A stretch of 64,000 nt of DNA from Streptococcus ruminantium (GTDB lineage Bacteria; Bacillota; Bacilli; Lactobacillales; Streptococcaceae): positions 1,066,501 through 1,130,500 of the forward strand of contig NZ_AP018400.1 in NCBI RefSeq assembly GCF_003609975.1, in the 5' to 3' direction. Shown piece after piece: positions 29,860-38,945 of the stretch (the first letter of the stretch is position 1; each line of letters opens with the position of its first letter). The notes below the pieces were generated by a model. The model was not told where the DNA came from. It ran no database searches and saw nothing but the letters and a program-made list of their open reading frames with translations. Made by a program: the position numbers and the translations under genes.

Positions 29860-30759
29860 TCACTGGTGTTCAGTCCTCCGTAGTCTCTCTAGAGTCTCTT
29901 GAAAAATAGCTGGCGCTTCTGCTGTAAATTCGATGACCTCTCCTGTTCGCGGATGGGTAAATCCAAGTGTCCGGGCATGGAGAAATTGCCCCTGCCCCTT
30001 CAAAGTCTTACGTGGACCATAAACCTCATCACCAGCAACGGGATGTCCAATATAAGCCATATGAACACGGATTTGATGGGTACGACCCGTTTCCAAAGTT
30101 AGTTCTACTAAAGTATAAGTTTTAAATCGCTCCAACACCTGAAACCTAGTCACGGCTTCCTTACCCTTAGCGGTCACAGCCTGCTTCTTACGATCTTTTT
30201 CAGAACGACCAATCGGTGCTTCAATCTTACCACGATCATTTGGTAAATTCCCATGAACGATTGCCCAATATTTGCGAAGCGATTTTTTTGACTTCAATTC
30301 TTCAGCTAATCTCACATGAGCTTCATCATGTTTAGCAATCATCAACAAACCAGATGTATCTTTATCAATCCGATGAACAATCCCCGGACGAAGAACACCA
30401 TTGATCCCCGATAGATCCTTCACATGATAGAGAAGAGCATTTACTAATGTTCCGGAAGTGTGTCCTGCTGATGGATGAACAACCATACCTTGTGGTTTAT
30501 TTATAACAACAATATCTGCATCTTGGTAAACAATTTCTAGCGGAATATTTTCGGCAACATAAGAAAGCTCTTCAACCTCAGGCATTTGATAAGAAATTAC
30601 ATCACCGACCTGCACACTATACTTGGCTTTCTTTAGCTCACCATTGACCAAAACCTGACCAGCTTTGATTTGCTCGTTAGCGATTGATCGTGACAATTCT
30701 GTTAAATCTGCCAAAGCCTTATCCAGACGTAAACCACCTACTTCAACTCTTACTTCCAT
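29860..30759 (-). CDS. rluD: RluA/RluD-family 23S rRNA pseudouridine synthase
   Basis: It isomerises uridines in 23S rRNA. The 299 residues have an N-terminal S4 RNA-binding domain (about 10-75) and a catalytic domain with the motif GIVHRIDKDTSGLLMIAK holding the catalytic Asp, and GRTHQIRVHMAYIGHPV. The start overlaps the end of lspA by 17 bases, so the pair is translationally linked, an order common in Firmicutes. Confidence 0.95.
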   Translation of the reverse strand: MEVRVEVGGLRLDKALADLTELSRSIANEQIKAGQVLVNGELKKAKYSVQVGDVISYQMPEVEELSYVAENIPLEIVYQDADIVVINKPQGMVVHPSAGHTSGTLVNALLYHVKDLSGINGVLRPGIVHRIDKDTSGLLMIAKHDEAHVRLAEELKSKKSLRKYWAIVHGNLPNDRGKIEAPIGRSEKDRKKQAVTAKGKEAVTRFQVLERFKTYTLVELTLETGRTHQIRVHMAYIGHPVAGDEVYGPRKTLKGQGQFLHARTLGFTHPRTGEVIEFTAEAPAIFQETLERLRRTEHQ

Positions 30760-31207
30760 TCTTCTCTTCTTTCAAAATACATATAAATAGAATGCCTACA
30801 CCAACAGTTAAACAGACATCTGCAACATTAAAAACTGGGAAATTGACAAAATCTAAATGAAACATATCTACAACATAACCTAGTCTTACACGATCTATAA
30901 AATTCCCCAAACCACCAGCCATAATCAAAGAGAGGCTGAACAAAATCCAAAAACTACCATTGATTTGTTTGATAAAATACCAAACTAGCCCTACCATGAC
31001 GATAATGGTCACAATGGTAAAGAACCATTGCTGATTCTGCAAAATGGAATAGGCTGCTCCATAATTCCGTAGATAGGCTAAACTCATAAAGCCGGGAACA
31101 AAATCTCGCACAGTATCTAACTCAATATTAGCAACTGTCCACCCTTTCACAAGTTGGTCTAAACCAATCAAAACAGCTATCCAAAGCGGAAATCCAATTT
31201 TACGCAT
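30743..31207 (-). CDS. lspA: Lipoprotein signal peptidase
   Basis: An integral membrane aspartic peptidase that cleaves prolipoprotein signal peptides after lipidation. The 154 residues have four hydrophobic helices and the catalytic Asp pair in GGLGNFIDRV and FNVADVCLT. The frame runs to 31264, but the ATG at 31207 gives the usual N-terminus MRKIGFPLW. It overlaps the LysR-gene stop by eight bases, suggesting co-translation. Confidence 0.95.
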   Translation of the reverse strand: MRKIGFPLWIAVLIGLDQLVKGWTVANIELDTVRDFVPGFMSLAYLRNYGAAYSILQNQQWFFTIVTIIVMVGLVWYFIKQINGSFWILFSLSLIMAGGLGNFIDRVRLGYVVDMFHLDFVNFPVFNVADVCLTVGVGILFICILKEEKNGSKS

Positions 31208-32114
31208 TCTCATCCTTCTTCCTATCAAAATATGCCTGCATCGCTTCAATAAAATCTTGTGCACAGGTACTCAGCTCATCAGCAGCACGTTTGACATAAA
31301 CCATGCGATTGTCCCTCTTTCCTTTAAAGGGAATTACCGTAATACCATTTACACTCTCTTTATCAAGGTAGCCTGAACCCGTTGCATAGGCATCTGTTCG
31401 TTCTAAAATTCCATTCAAAGTGGCACGATCCGTCACATCAAAAATAACTGAGGAATCAGAAGTGTCAATCAAATTTTCTGAATAGTAGAGATAAGCTTCT
31501 TTTTCCTGTGTAAATCTTACTGTAGGCAACCCCACCAAATCAGAAGACACAATCTCATCCTTCATCGTCAATGGATGATCCTTACGAAGATAAATGTGAG
31601 TTTGAAAAGATGCCAACTCAACCGCCTGCAACTGAAGCTTGTCTAACTTCTGCATAATCCCCTTGGTATTTCTCTCATTTAAGTAAATGATGCCAAGTTC
31701 ACTATACCCTTGCGCAACCTCATCCAAAATCTGAACCGTTGTTGATTCAAAGATACGAAAATGTGGATACTGTGGGTGCTGACGAGAAAATTCGGTCATC
31801 AATGGCGGTAGAAAGTCATAATGCTGACTAGAAATTGAAAAAGTTTTCTCCCCCTCTTCCGGTTGCAAATAGAGGTGTTCAAACTGATCAAAGCCCTTGA
31901 CCAACATCTGAGCCCTCTCATAAAATTCCATTCCTTTTTGTGTTAAAAATGTGCCTGAACTGGTTCGACTAAAAATCTGGAAGCCCAATTCTTTTTCTAA
32001 ATCACGAATGGAAATTGACAAACTCGGTTGAGAAATATACATCTTCTCTGCCGCTTCTCGAAATGTACCACTATTGGCAATTGCCACTACATATCGTAAT
32101 TGTTGAATATTCAT
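31200..32114 (-). CDS. LysR-family transcriptional regulator
   Basis: A 304-residue regulator with an N-terminal winged HTH (MNIQQLRYVVAIANSGTFRE, then AEKMYISQPSLS) and a C-terminal effector-binding domain. It is near CpsY/MetR-type streptococcal regulators in style, but the ligand and targets are not evident. It is placed directly upstream of lspA-rluD with overlap, so its promoter (TGGTATAAT near 32139-32147) may drive all three. A GGAGG ribosome site precedes the ATG. Confidence 0.88.
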   Translation of the reverse strand: MNIQQLRYVVAIANSGTFREAAEKMYISQPSLSISIRDLEKELGFQIFSRTSSGTFLTQKGMEFYERAQMLVKGFDQFEHLYLQPEEGEKTFSISSQHYDFLPPLMTEFSRQHPQYPHFRIFESTTVQILDEVAQGYSELGIIYLNERNTKGIMQKLDKLQLQAVELASFQTHIYLRKDHPLTMKDEIVSSDLVGLPTVRFTQEKEAYLYYSENLIDTSDSSVIFDVTDRATLNGILERTDAYATGSGYLDKESVNGITVIPFKGKRDNRMVYVKRAADELSTCAQDFIEAMQAYFDRKKDENA

Positions 32115-32174
32115 CTTTGAACCTCCAAAACTGCTCTACTCATTATACCAAAAAAAGTAGGATTTGCCGACCTC

Positions 32175-33047
32175 CTACTTCTTTCGCATATAAACAATCT
32201 GCGTCTGCTCTGTAAAACCTAAGTTTTTATAAAGTGACCAAGCTCCAACATTTTCTTCTTCAACTGCAATTTGAAATTTTCTCGTATTTCTGTCAATCAA
32301 ATCATTGATGACTGATTTGACCAAAGCAGAACCAATCCCCTTTCCTCTCATATCTTCAGTAACAGCAAGACCATAAAGATAATTATAGGAGGTGGAGAGA
32401 TCCACTGTACAGGAAGCAAAAATCTTCTCTCCTTTTTTTATAATATATAAAAGACTATTCTTATCATAGACTGCTTCTTTTGCATACTGAATGCTCATCT
32501 CCAAACTTGTTTCAAAAGTCTGAGACTGAAACTGCGCAATCGCTTCAATATCATCTGCTGTTGCTAACAAACATTCCATATCTGGCAAATAAACTTCCTT
32601 AAAAGCTTTCCGTTCCCTACTTAACCAAATCTCTTTCTCTTCCTCGGCTACTAACTCCATATTTTCTAAAAAATTCGGATTCTGTTGCAGAAAAACTTGC
32701 TCAGTAACAAAAAGCGGACCTAATAGTTTATGCTCCTCTTGTATCAAGTAAAATTGATCCAAGAGTTGGCTAGCAATTCCCTTTCCACGAACATCGGGCC
32801 TGACCATCAGACTAACTTCAGCTAGTTCTTCTCTATCGTCTGCATAAATGGCCAACAATCCTAGCAATCTCTCATCCTGATAAGCTAAAAGAAAGGCTGG
32901 CATATCTTTATCAAAATTGAGCATGTTAGACAAGTAAGGTTGACGATAGGTCCCATCAACCTCTCTACAAGCTGCATTCAAACTATGACAGGCCTCTAAC
33001 TCAGCTTTCGATAGATTGGTTCGTGTTTTTATTATACACCTTTTCAT
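32175..33047 (-). CDS. Tandem GNAT-domain N-acetyltransferase
   Basis: The 290 residues contain two GNAT folds. The first has the acetyl-CoA loop RPDVRGKGIASQLL near 85-98, the second EDMRGKGIGSALVK near 233-246, with the closing GAWSLYKNLGF typical of the family. Tandem GNATs are sometimes one active and one structural domain, but both loops look intact here. The substrate is unknown. A GAGGA ribosome site precedes the ATG, and the gene stands alone. Confidence 0.85.
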   Translation of the reverse strand: MKRCIIKTRTNLSKAELEACHSLNAACREVDGTYRQPYLSNMLNFDKDMPAFLLAYQDERLLGLLAIYADDREELAEVSLMVRPDVRGKGIASQLLDQFYLIQEEHKLLGPLFVTEQVFLQQNPNFLENMELVAEEEKEIWLSRERKAFKEVYLPDMECLLATADDIEAIAQFQSQTFETSLEMSIQYAKEAVYDKNSLLYIIKKGEKIFASCTVDLSTSYNYLYGLAVTEDMRGKGIGSALVKSVINDLIDRNTRKFQIAVEEENVGAWSLYKNLGFTEQTQIVYMRKK

Positions 33048-33158
33048 AAAAAATCCTCACTCACATATAAATTCCTATCTTTTATCATATCAGTCTATAC
33101 AACTTTAATAGGATTGTCAAGAAGAAAATGAGTTCCAGATGATGGTAAATAGATCAAG

Positions 33159-33189
33159 AAAAAAGCTCTCCGAAATCTCGGAAAGCCTT
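33159..33189 (-). terminator. Terminator of rplU-rpmA
   Basis: AGCTCTCCGA / TCGGAAAGC stem with six U following on the minus strand, about 20 bases after the rpmA stop. Confidence 0.85.
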
Positions 33190-33210
33190 TATCCATGCAC
33201 CTTTAGCGCA

Positions 33211-33504
33211 TTATTTCGCGATTGGGTAAACAGATACTTGTTTCTTATCGCGTCCTTTACGTTCAAAGCGAACAACACCTTCTACTTTAGCGTAGAGGGT
33301 ATCATCTCCACCACGACCTACGTTAACTCCTGGATAGATTTTAGTACCACGCTGGCGGTAAAGGATTGAACCACCAGATACAGTCTGACCATCAGCAGCT
33401 TTAGCGCCAAGACGTTTTGCCTGTGAATCACGACCGTTTGACGTTGAACCTCCACCTTTTTTGTGGGCCATAAATTGCAAGTTAGCAAGATTCAAGTTTA
33501 ACAT
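33211..33504 (-). CDS. rpmA: 50S ribosomal protein L27 with cleavable N-terminal extension
   Basis: A 97-residue ribosomal protein. Before the conserved [15 protein letters not shown] it has the extension [11 protein letters not shown], which in Firmicutes is removed by the cysteine protease Prp after Phe, so that the L27 tail can reach the peptidyl transferase centre. The normal location for prp, between rplU and rpmA, is only 47 bases here and holds no gene. Confidence 0.97.
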   Translation of the reverse strand: MLNLNLANLQFMAHKKGGGSTSNGRDSQAKRLGAKAADGQTVSGGSILYRQRGTKIYPGVNVGRGGDDTLYAKVEGVVRFERKGRDKKQVSVYPIAK

Positions 33505-33551
33505 ATGTTATTCCTCCGAATTTCTGTAATGATTGTCTCAAGCTATACCAA

Positions 33552-33866
33552 TTAAGCGTTGATAGCGTTGATAACAACTTTTGTGTAAGGTTGACGGTGA
33601 CCTTGTTTACGGTGGCTACCTTTTTTAGGTTTGTACTTGAAGGTAACAACTTTCTTTTGTTTACCTTGTTTTTCAACAGTACCAACAACAGTAGCGCCAG
33701 CTACAAGTGGAGTACCAACAACAGTTTTCTCACCACCAACAAGAACTACTTCTTCGAAAGATACTTCTTGACCTGCTTCAACGTTCAATTTTTCAACGTA
33801 GATAGCTTGACCGACTTCAACTTTAACTTGTTTGCCGCCAGTTTTAATGATTGCGTATGTGCTCAT
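33552..33866 (-). CDS. rplU: 50S ribosomal protein L21
   Basis: 104 residues, beginning [19 protein letters not shown] and ending with the RNA-binding [19 protein letters not shown]. First gene of rplU-rpmA, preceded by a 140-base leader of the autoregulatory kind. Confidence 0.98.
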   Translation of the reverse strand: MSTYAIIKTGGKQVKVEVGQAIYVEKLNVEAGQEVSFEEVVLVGGEKTVVGTPLVAGATVVGTVEKQGKQKKVVTFKYKPKKGSHRKQGHRQPYTKVVINAINA

Positions 33867-34009
33867 TATGCACCTCCTATGAAAGATATGGGCTCATGCC
33901 CGATTTTTTGTGAAGACTCGCCTAGTACCGTGGGACAAACCTCTTTTACTTAATAAGCCTAAGTGACGGTAATCGAGCGGTTGCACAGGCTGTGCATAGT
34001 CAACACTCC
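33867..34009 (-). promoter_or_regulatory. L21-type ribosomal protein leader
   Basis: About 140 untranslated bases precede rplU. They contain inverted repeats (minus strand TGCACAGCCTGTGCA near 33983-33997; CGGGCATGAGCCCA near 33889-33902) and end in AGGAGG. Firmicute rplU transcripts often begin with a structured leader; binding of L21 here is an inference. Confidence 0.6.
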
Positions 34010-34010
34010 T

Positions 34011-34039
34011 ACTATACCAAAAATCACCTGCAAATGCAA
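34011..34039 (-). promoter_or_regulatory. rplU-rpmA promoter
   Basis: TTGCAT -35 (34034-34039), a 17-base spacer and TATAGT -10 (34011-34016) on the minus strand. The -35 is inside the hairpin at 34021-34048. Confidence 0.7.
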
Positions 34040-34048
34040 GTGATTTAT
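34021..34048 (-). terminator. Terminator upstream of rplU overlapping its promoter
   Basis: AAATCACTTGCA / TGCAGGTGATTT stem with UU after it on the minus strand. It would stop readthrough from brnQ while carrying the rplU -35 box. Confidence 0.6.
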
Positions 34049-34156
34049 ATCTAAATTTTTTGGAAAGTCTAAAATCTCCTCAATAACTTAAGAAAACGTG
34101 TATTTCTCTGACTTAAGAAAGGCTAGAACAACGTTTTCTTTTGCCTTCCCCTTCCA

Positions 34157-35482
34157 TTACATTTCAAAAACTTCACTCTCTTGTTTATTTGGTAAGAAAA
34201 GAGAAAGGATAATACCTACGACAGCAGGTAAAAACCAAGCTAAAGATTGTCCCGCCAATGGTAAAGATGAGATGAAAGCTGAAACTGCTGTCCAACCCAA
34301 TTTCCCTGCTAGAACTTCTACCAAAGATAAAATAGTTACTACTCCTACTGTCATCTGCATCCCATAGGTTGATAGTGGTGCAAACTTATTAACAATAGTA
34401 ATCAAAACAATACAAATCGTAATCGGATAAAGAACTAATAAAACAGGCACTGAGTAGGTAATAATATTATTCAGACCGAGATTAGCAATCCCAAAACCAA
34501 TCAAAGTAAAGATTGTTGCATAAATTTTATAACTAAAGCGTGGAAAACGATCAGCGAAAAACTCACCACTTGAAACAATTAGTCCTGCAGTTGTGGTAAA
34601 ACAAGTCACGATAACCATAGCTGCTAAGAAAATTTGAGCACTTGGACCAAAAATCGCTTGTGTTGCTTGCGACAAAATGTAAACCCCCTTGTTTGTATCC
34701 GAAGATAAAACATCAGCTGGAACTGGGAAATGGTTTCCAAGGAAGGCCAAGCCGATATACAAAGCAGAGAAAGCCAAGGCTACAACAAGTCCTACCGACC
34801 AAATAGTAGATACATATTCTTTTTTACTAGAAAAACCAAGCTGTTTCAAGGTGTTGACAGCTACGACACTAAAGGCAATAGAAGCAAGAGCATCCAGAGT
34901 ATTGTATCCTTCAATAAAGCCTGTACCAAAAGCCTGTGCAGTCGAATAAGCTGCAGATGCTGGTAATGGGCTAGTTGAACTGTATTTGAAAAAACCAAGA
35001 ACAACTAAAATAATAATCAAAATAGCAAATACCGGCGTTAAAATCCGGCCGATACTGTTCAAAATTTTAGAAGGATTCAAGGCAATCAGGTACGCTGCAA
35101 TAAAATACAAGGCGGTAAAGAGCAAAAGCCAAAATGAAGGATTACCATCTCCTAATAAAGGGGCAATCCCAATCTCGAATGAGGTCGTTGCTGTACGTGG
35201 AATAGCAAAGAATGGACCAATTGCCAAATATAGTGCTACTAGATAAATCGTTGCAAAGAATGGAGAAATCTTGCGTGAAATTTCATAAACATAACCTTTA
35301 GGATTTAAGGTACCGACAATCAAGGCAATAACAGAAATTCCAACTCCTGATACCACAAAACCGAAAATAGCCGGCCAGAAATTTTCACCAGATAAAACTC
35401 CAAGTGCTGGAGGAAAAATCAGGTTACCAGCACCAAAAAACATACCAAACAAAAGTAAACCTGTTAAAGCTCCTTTTTTCAT
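34157..35482 (-). CDS. brnQ: Branched-chain amino acid:cation symporter
   Basis: A LIVCS-family transporter for Leu, Ile and Val driven by Na+ or H+. The 441-residue protein has about 12 membrane helices and the family start GLLLFGMFFGAGNLIFPP. The ATG at 35482 follows GAGGAGG and is preferred to the longer frame. A TGGTATAAT -10 lies about 30-40 bases upstream. It is a single gene. An inverted repeat AGAAAACGT/ACGTTTTCT lies downstream at about 34092-34134. Confidence 0.95.
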   Translation of the reverse strand: MKKGALTGLLLFGMFFGAGNLIFPPALGVLSGENFWPAIFGFVVSGVGISVIALIVGTLNPKGYVYEISRKISPFFATIYLVALYLAIGPFFAIPRTATTSFEIGIAPLLGDGNPSFWLLLFTALYFIAAYLIALNPSKILNSIGRILTPVFAILIIILVVLGFFKYSSTSPLPASAAYSTAQAFGTGFIEGYNTLDALASIAFSVVAVNTLKQLGFSSKKEYVSTIWSVGLVVALAFSALYIGLAFLGNHFPVPADVLSSDTNKGVYILSQATQAIFGPSAQIFLAAMVIVTCFTTTAGLIVSSGEFFADRFPRFSYKIYATIFTLIGFGIANLGLNNIITYSVPVLLVLYPITICIVLITIVNKFAPLSTYGMQMTVGVVTILSLVEVLAGKLGWTAVSAFISSLPLAGQSLAWFLPAVVGIILSLFLPNKQESEVFEM

Positions 35483-35716
35483 AACTCCTCCTCTTAAAAG
35501 AACTTTGTGATTTTTCATTATACCATGAAGCGTCACTATTTTAAATAATTAAAATCAGAAAAAACGGATTAGCAAAATCTGTAAAAATATCTTTGAAAGT
35601 AATATAATTCAATAAAATCAACACCAGATATTCCGATAGAAACAAAGCTGATGAAAATTAGAGATACTCCATTCAGGCTGGACAACTGCTGAAAGGGACT
35701 GAATTTTTTCAGAATG

Positions 35717-36934
35717 TTACAGCAATTCCTCAATCAAGCTCTCCACTTCATCTTGAACATCTTCCCTCGGTGTGATGTCACTCACGATAATACCTGCAAC
35801 CGCCCTTTCCACCAAAGCTTCAACATCCATACGAGACTCATATTGTTCCACATTTTTGATTTTAGGGTTGGTTTTTGGACGATCTGGTGCAAAAATAGTA
35901 CAACAGTCTTCAAATGGCTGAATGGAAATATCAAAGGTATCAATTTCTTGAGCAATTTCAATAATTTCCAGCTTATCCATTGTAACAACCGGACGAATAA
36001 TAGGCGTATTAGTTACTGCATTGATAGCCTGCATAGACTCTAAAGTCTGACTAGCAACTTGTCCCAAACTTTCACCATTGACAATTACCATGGCACCACG
36101 CTCCTGACGGACACGATCTGCAATCCGCATCATAAAACGACGTGTCAAAGTCATCAAATAGGCCTCTGGTGCTTTTTCCTTGATTTCTTCTTGAATTTCG
36201 GTAAATGGCACTTCAATGAAAGTGATATTACCACCAAAAGCAGTCAATTTACGAGTCAAATCATGGGCTTTTTTCAAAGCACCAGGACTTGTATAAGGTG
36301 GACTTGCAAAATGGAGAGCTTCAATCTCCACACCACGTTTGAGTGCTAAATAACCTGCAACAGGAGAATCAATACCACCAGATAACATAAGCATCCCTTT
36401 ACCGGATGTCCCGACGGGTAAACCACCCGCTCCCCTAATTTCTTCATGAGAAATATAGGCTGCATCCGAACGAATCTCTACCCGCAAAGCAATATCAGGT
36501 GACTTCATCTTGACTTGTACAGTCGGAATGGCCGTAAAAACTGCATCTCCTAAAACTTGATTAAGATCACGACTATCCAGTTCAAAGCTATGATCACTCC
36601 GACGTGCCGCAATCTTAAAAGTCATGCCTTCACGGTAAATCTCCTTCATAATGCCTTGAACAGCTTGCTTAAGAGCCTGAACAGACTTTTCTACCTTGTA
36701 GGAAGGTGCAAAACTCTGGATACCAAAAATCTTTTTCAAAGAGGTGGATACTGCTTGATAATCTGCACCATTCAGATAGACATGTCCACGATCTCGATCA
36801 AAATAAACTGTCACTTCTGGATAAACCGAGAGGACATGCTTGATATTATTGCGAAGTTTATTAACAAATCGCATTTTATTTTTACCTTTGGTTGATAATT
36901 CTCCATAGCGAATCATAATTTCTGAATAGTTCAT
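35717..36934 (-). CDS. thiI: tRNA 4-thiouridine synthase ThiI
   Basis: It adenylates and thiolates U8 of tRNA and may supply sulfur for thiamine. The 405 residues hold a THUMP domain (about 60-165) and the PP-loop ATPase motif [14 protein letters not shown] near 183-196. The C-terminal rhodanese domain of the E. coli protein is absent, as in other Gram-positives. A Cys pair ([13 protein letters not shown]) lies near 340. It starts one base after the desulfurase stop, so the two genes form a sulfur-relay pair. Confidence 0.96.
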   Translation of the reverse strand: MNYSEIMIRYGELSTKGKNKMRFVNKLRNNIKHVLSVYPEVTVYFDRDRGHVYLNGADYQAVSTSLKKIFGIQSFAPSYKVEKSVQALKQAVQGIMKEIYREGMTFKIAARRSDHSFELDSRDLNQVLGDAVFTAIPTVQVKMKSPDIALRVEIRSDAAYISHEEIRGAGGLPVGTSGKGMLMLSGGIDSPVAGYLALKRGVEIEALHFASPPYTSPGALKKAHDLTRKLTAFGGNITFIEVPFTEIQEEIKEKAPEAYLMTLTRRFMMRIADRVRQERGAMVIVNGESLGQVASQTLESMQAINAVTNTPIIRPVVTMDKLEIIEIAQEIDTFDISIQPFEDCCTIFAPDRPKTNPKIKNVEQYESRMDVEALVERAVAGIIVSDITPREDVQDEVESLIEELL

Positions 36935-36935
36935 A

Positions 36936-38078
36936 TTACCTGACTTTCTGTGTATTCTGATAAATTTTCTTAAAAATAGTCAAAAATTGTTCGATTTGTC
37001 CCATATCATTTTCATCATCCAAGCTGATACGAACGGCAGTTTGAGCCAATTTCTGAGGAACTCCCATGGCAATTAAGGTTCCCGCTGGCTTTCCAACTTT
37101 GGATGAACAAGCCGATGTCGTTGAGATATAGATTTGGTGTTCCTCAAGAGCATGGACAATAACCTCGCCACGAATATTTCTAATACCAAAAGTTAAAATA
37201 CTGGGGCTAAAACCATCCATCTCTGAAAAAACAATTACATCATCGTATTTGCTAAGTTCATCAAAAAGAATTTTCTTCATAGCAACAAGCTGCTTTTGAC
37301 TCTCAGCTTCCTTATCTAGTATTAGGCGGAGCGCCTTAGCTGTTGCGGCTATTCCAGCCACATTTTCTGTTGTCGATCGTTTATCATTCTCCTGTCCACC
37401 TCCTGTCAATAACGGAGTGATTTTCTTTCCAGATTTGACATAGACAAAACCAACTCCTCGGACAGAATGGAATTTATGACCTGAAAAACTTGCAAAATCA
37501 ACTCGATCTGTCAAATAATCTTCTGTTGGTACTTTTCCGATAGCTTGAACTGCGTCTACATGAAAAGAAATTGTTGGCTTATCAGCCAGAAGCTGAGAAA
37601 TTGCACCAATCGGTTGAATTGTTCCAATTTCATTGTTAACAGCCATGACAGATATTAGAATAGTATCGGAACGTATCAAACCTTCCAAAGCTTCAAGATC
37701 CACAAAACCTTGAGAATTGACCGGAGCCAAATCAACCTCAAATCCTTGTGTTTTGAGCCAAAGTGCTGACTCTTTTACCGCTGGATGCTCAATAGCTGAC
37801 ACGATGATGTGCTTACCCAGATGTGCCTTTTCAAATGCCACTCCCTTGATGACCCAGTTGTCACCTTCCGTACCACCTGAGGTGAAAAAGATTTCTTTGC
37901 TATCCCTACTTAATAAATCAGCTATTTGTTTGCGGCAAGCCTCCAAAATACGAGTAGCCTGACTACCTAGATGGTGCAAACTAGAAGGATTCCCCCAAAT
38001 TTTTGTAACAACTTCTGTATAGGTCTTAAGAACTTCAGGATAAACCTGTGTCGTTGCCGCATTATCAAAATAGATCAT
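36936..38078 (-). CDS. Cysteine desulfurase paired with ThiI
   Basis: A PLP enzyme that takes sulfur from cysteine as a persulfide and passes it on, here probably to ThiI for tRNA s4U8. The 380 residues have the N-terminal [16 protein letters not shown], the PLP-lysine motif [15 protein letters not shown] and the persulfide Cys in [10 protein letters not shown]. Its direct coupling to thiI matches B. subtilis NifZ. It precedes thiI by one base. Confidence 0.93.
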   Translation of the reverse strand: MIYFDNAATTQVYPEVLKTYTEVVTKIWGNPSSLHHLGSQATRILEACRKQIADLLSRDSKEIFFTSGGTEGDNWVIKGVAFEKAHLGKHIIVSAIEHPAVKESALWLKTQGFEVDLAPVNSQGFVDLEALEGLIRSDTILISVMAVNNEIGTIQPIGAISQLLADKPTISFHVDAVQAIGKVPTEDYLTDRVDFASFSGHKFHSVRGVGFVYVKSGKKITPLLTGGGQENDKRSTTENVAGIAATAKALRLILDKEAESQKQLVAMKKILFDELSKYDDVIVFSEMDGFSPSILTFGIRNIRGEVIVHALEEHQIYISTTSACSSKVGKPAGTLIAMGVPQKLAQTAVRISLDDENDMGQIEQFLTIFKKIYQNTQKVR

Positions 38079-38232
38079 TTTTTATATTCCTTTTATTGCA
38101 ATAGTCCTATTTTATCATGTTTTACATGGAGTTTCCACTCTTTAAAATAGTTTTACAATTTGTTTTCTTAGCTGGAATCGAAGGTCAATTTTAGGTGTAT
38201 ACCAAAAATAACATACAGCAAAAATCATTAGT

Positions 38233-38312
38233 CTATCTGTTTTTAAAAAATTCTCACTTCTATCAACTCTATACTCTAGATAGGATTAAAACCTATATAA
38301 ATAAACAGATAG
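38233..38312. repeat. Inverted repeat CTATCTGTTT / AAACAGATAG in the desulfurase-Nudix gap
   Basis: Two perfect ten-base arms 60 bases apart within the 288-base non-coding gap. The interior is AT-rich, with no convincing ORF. It could be a long hairpin in a 3' end or a small decayed element. Confidence 0.4.
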
Positions 38313-38366
38313 TCTCTCTTGTGATTCCAGTCAATAGTACATCATCACCTAATGGTAAAATTCTTT

Positions 38367-38774
38367 TTATTTCCTTATAATCGCATCCAGATAGGGAACC
38401 CACTTGTCTCCAATCAATTCCGATAAGGAGCCAATCCAGCGGTAGGCAGTATGCTCTTCGGGGTCTAATTGAATAGGCAAATTTGTAAGCAATTTTCCAC
38501 TATAAACTAGCCGAGTGAAAACCATCTCCTTTGATACATCATATTGACTATCCTCATGGATAATAGCAAGCAACTCCACTTGTTGACCTGTTTCTTCAAA
38601 CACTTCACGAATTGCTGCATCTTGGGGAAGCTCACCAACTTCTACCCCTCCTCCAGGAATATCCCAGAAGTTTGGGTAAACATTCTCTTGACCTCGTTTT
38701 ATCATTGAGCGTTTGGTAACTAAATATCTTCCATCTTCCTCTAATAATACATGAACAATAAGTTTGACAGGCAT
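38367..38774 (-). CDS. Nudix hydrolase
   Basis: A 135-residue pyrophosphohydrolase with a complete Nudix box from the Gly of GGVEVGELPQDAA through REVFEETGQ. It probably hydrolyses a nucleoside diphosphate derivative or a damaged nucleotide; the substrate is not predictable from the box. A TGGAG ribosome site precedes the ATG. It lies downstream of the tRNA-Arg gene on the same strand. Confidence 0.9.
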   Translation of the reverse strand: MPVKLIVHVLLEEDGRYLVTKRSMIKRGQENVYPNFWDIPGGGVEVGELPQDAAIREVFEETGQQVELLAIIHEDSQYDVSKEMVFTRLVYSGKLLTNLPIQLDPEEHTAYRWIGSLSELIGDKWVPYLDAIIRK

Positions 38775-38835
38775 ATTTACTCCATTTCAAAAAGATAAAA
38801 ACTCCTGTAAAAACAAGAGTTTCTAACGTATGTAG

Positions 38836-38908
38836 TCCACCCTGAGGGAATCGAACCCCCATCTCAAGAACCGGAATCTTGCGTGATATCCATTACACTA
38901 AGGGTGGA
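38836..38908 (-). tRNA. tRNA-Arg (anticodon CCG)
   Basis: Acceptor arms TCCACCC/GGGTGGA pair fully. The anticodon stem CAAGA/TCTTG encloses loop TTCCGGT, giving anticodon CCG (codon CGG). The T-arm has GGTTCGATTCC. CCA is not encoded. Confidence 0.93.
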
Positions 38909-38945
38909 AAGGAAAAACTTGCGTAGAAGCAAGTTTTTATATCAA

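Noticed and set aside
33482-33688. A 68-codon frame spanning the rplU-rpmA gap, considered as a displaced prp
   Set aside because: It is an overlapping shadow of rplU with none of the Prp His/Cys motifs.
38195-38380. A 61-codon plus-strand ORF between the desulfurase and Nudix genes
   Set aside because: No ribosome site, no recognisable domain, and it runs into the Nudix gene on the other strand. The inverted repeat explains part of the sequence.
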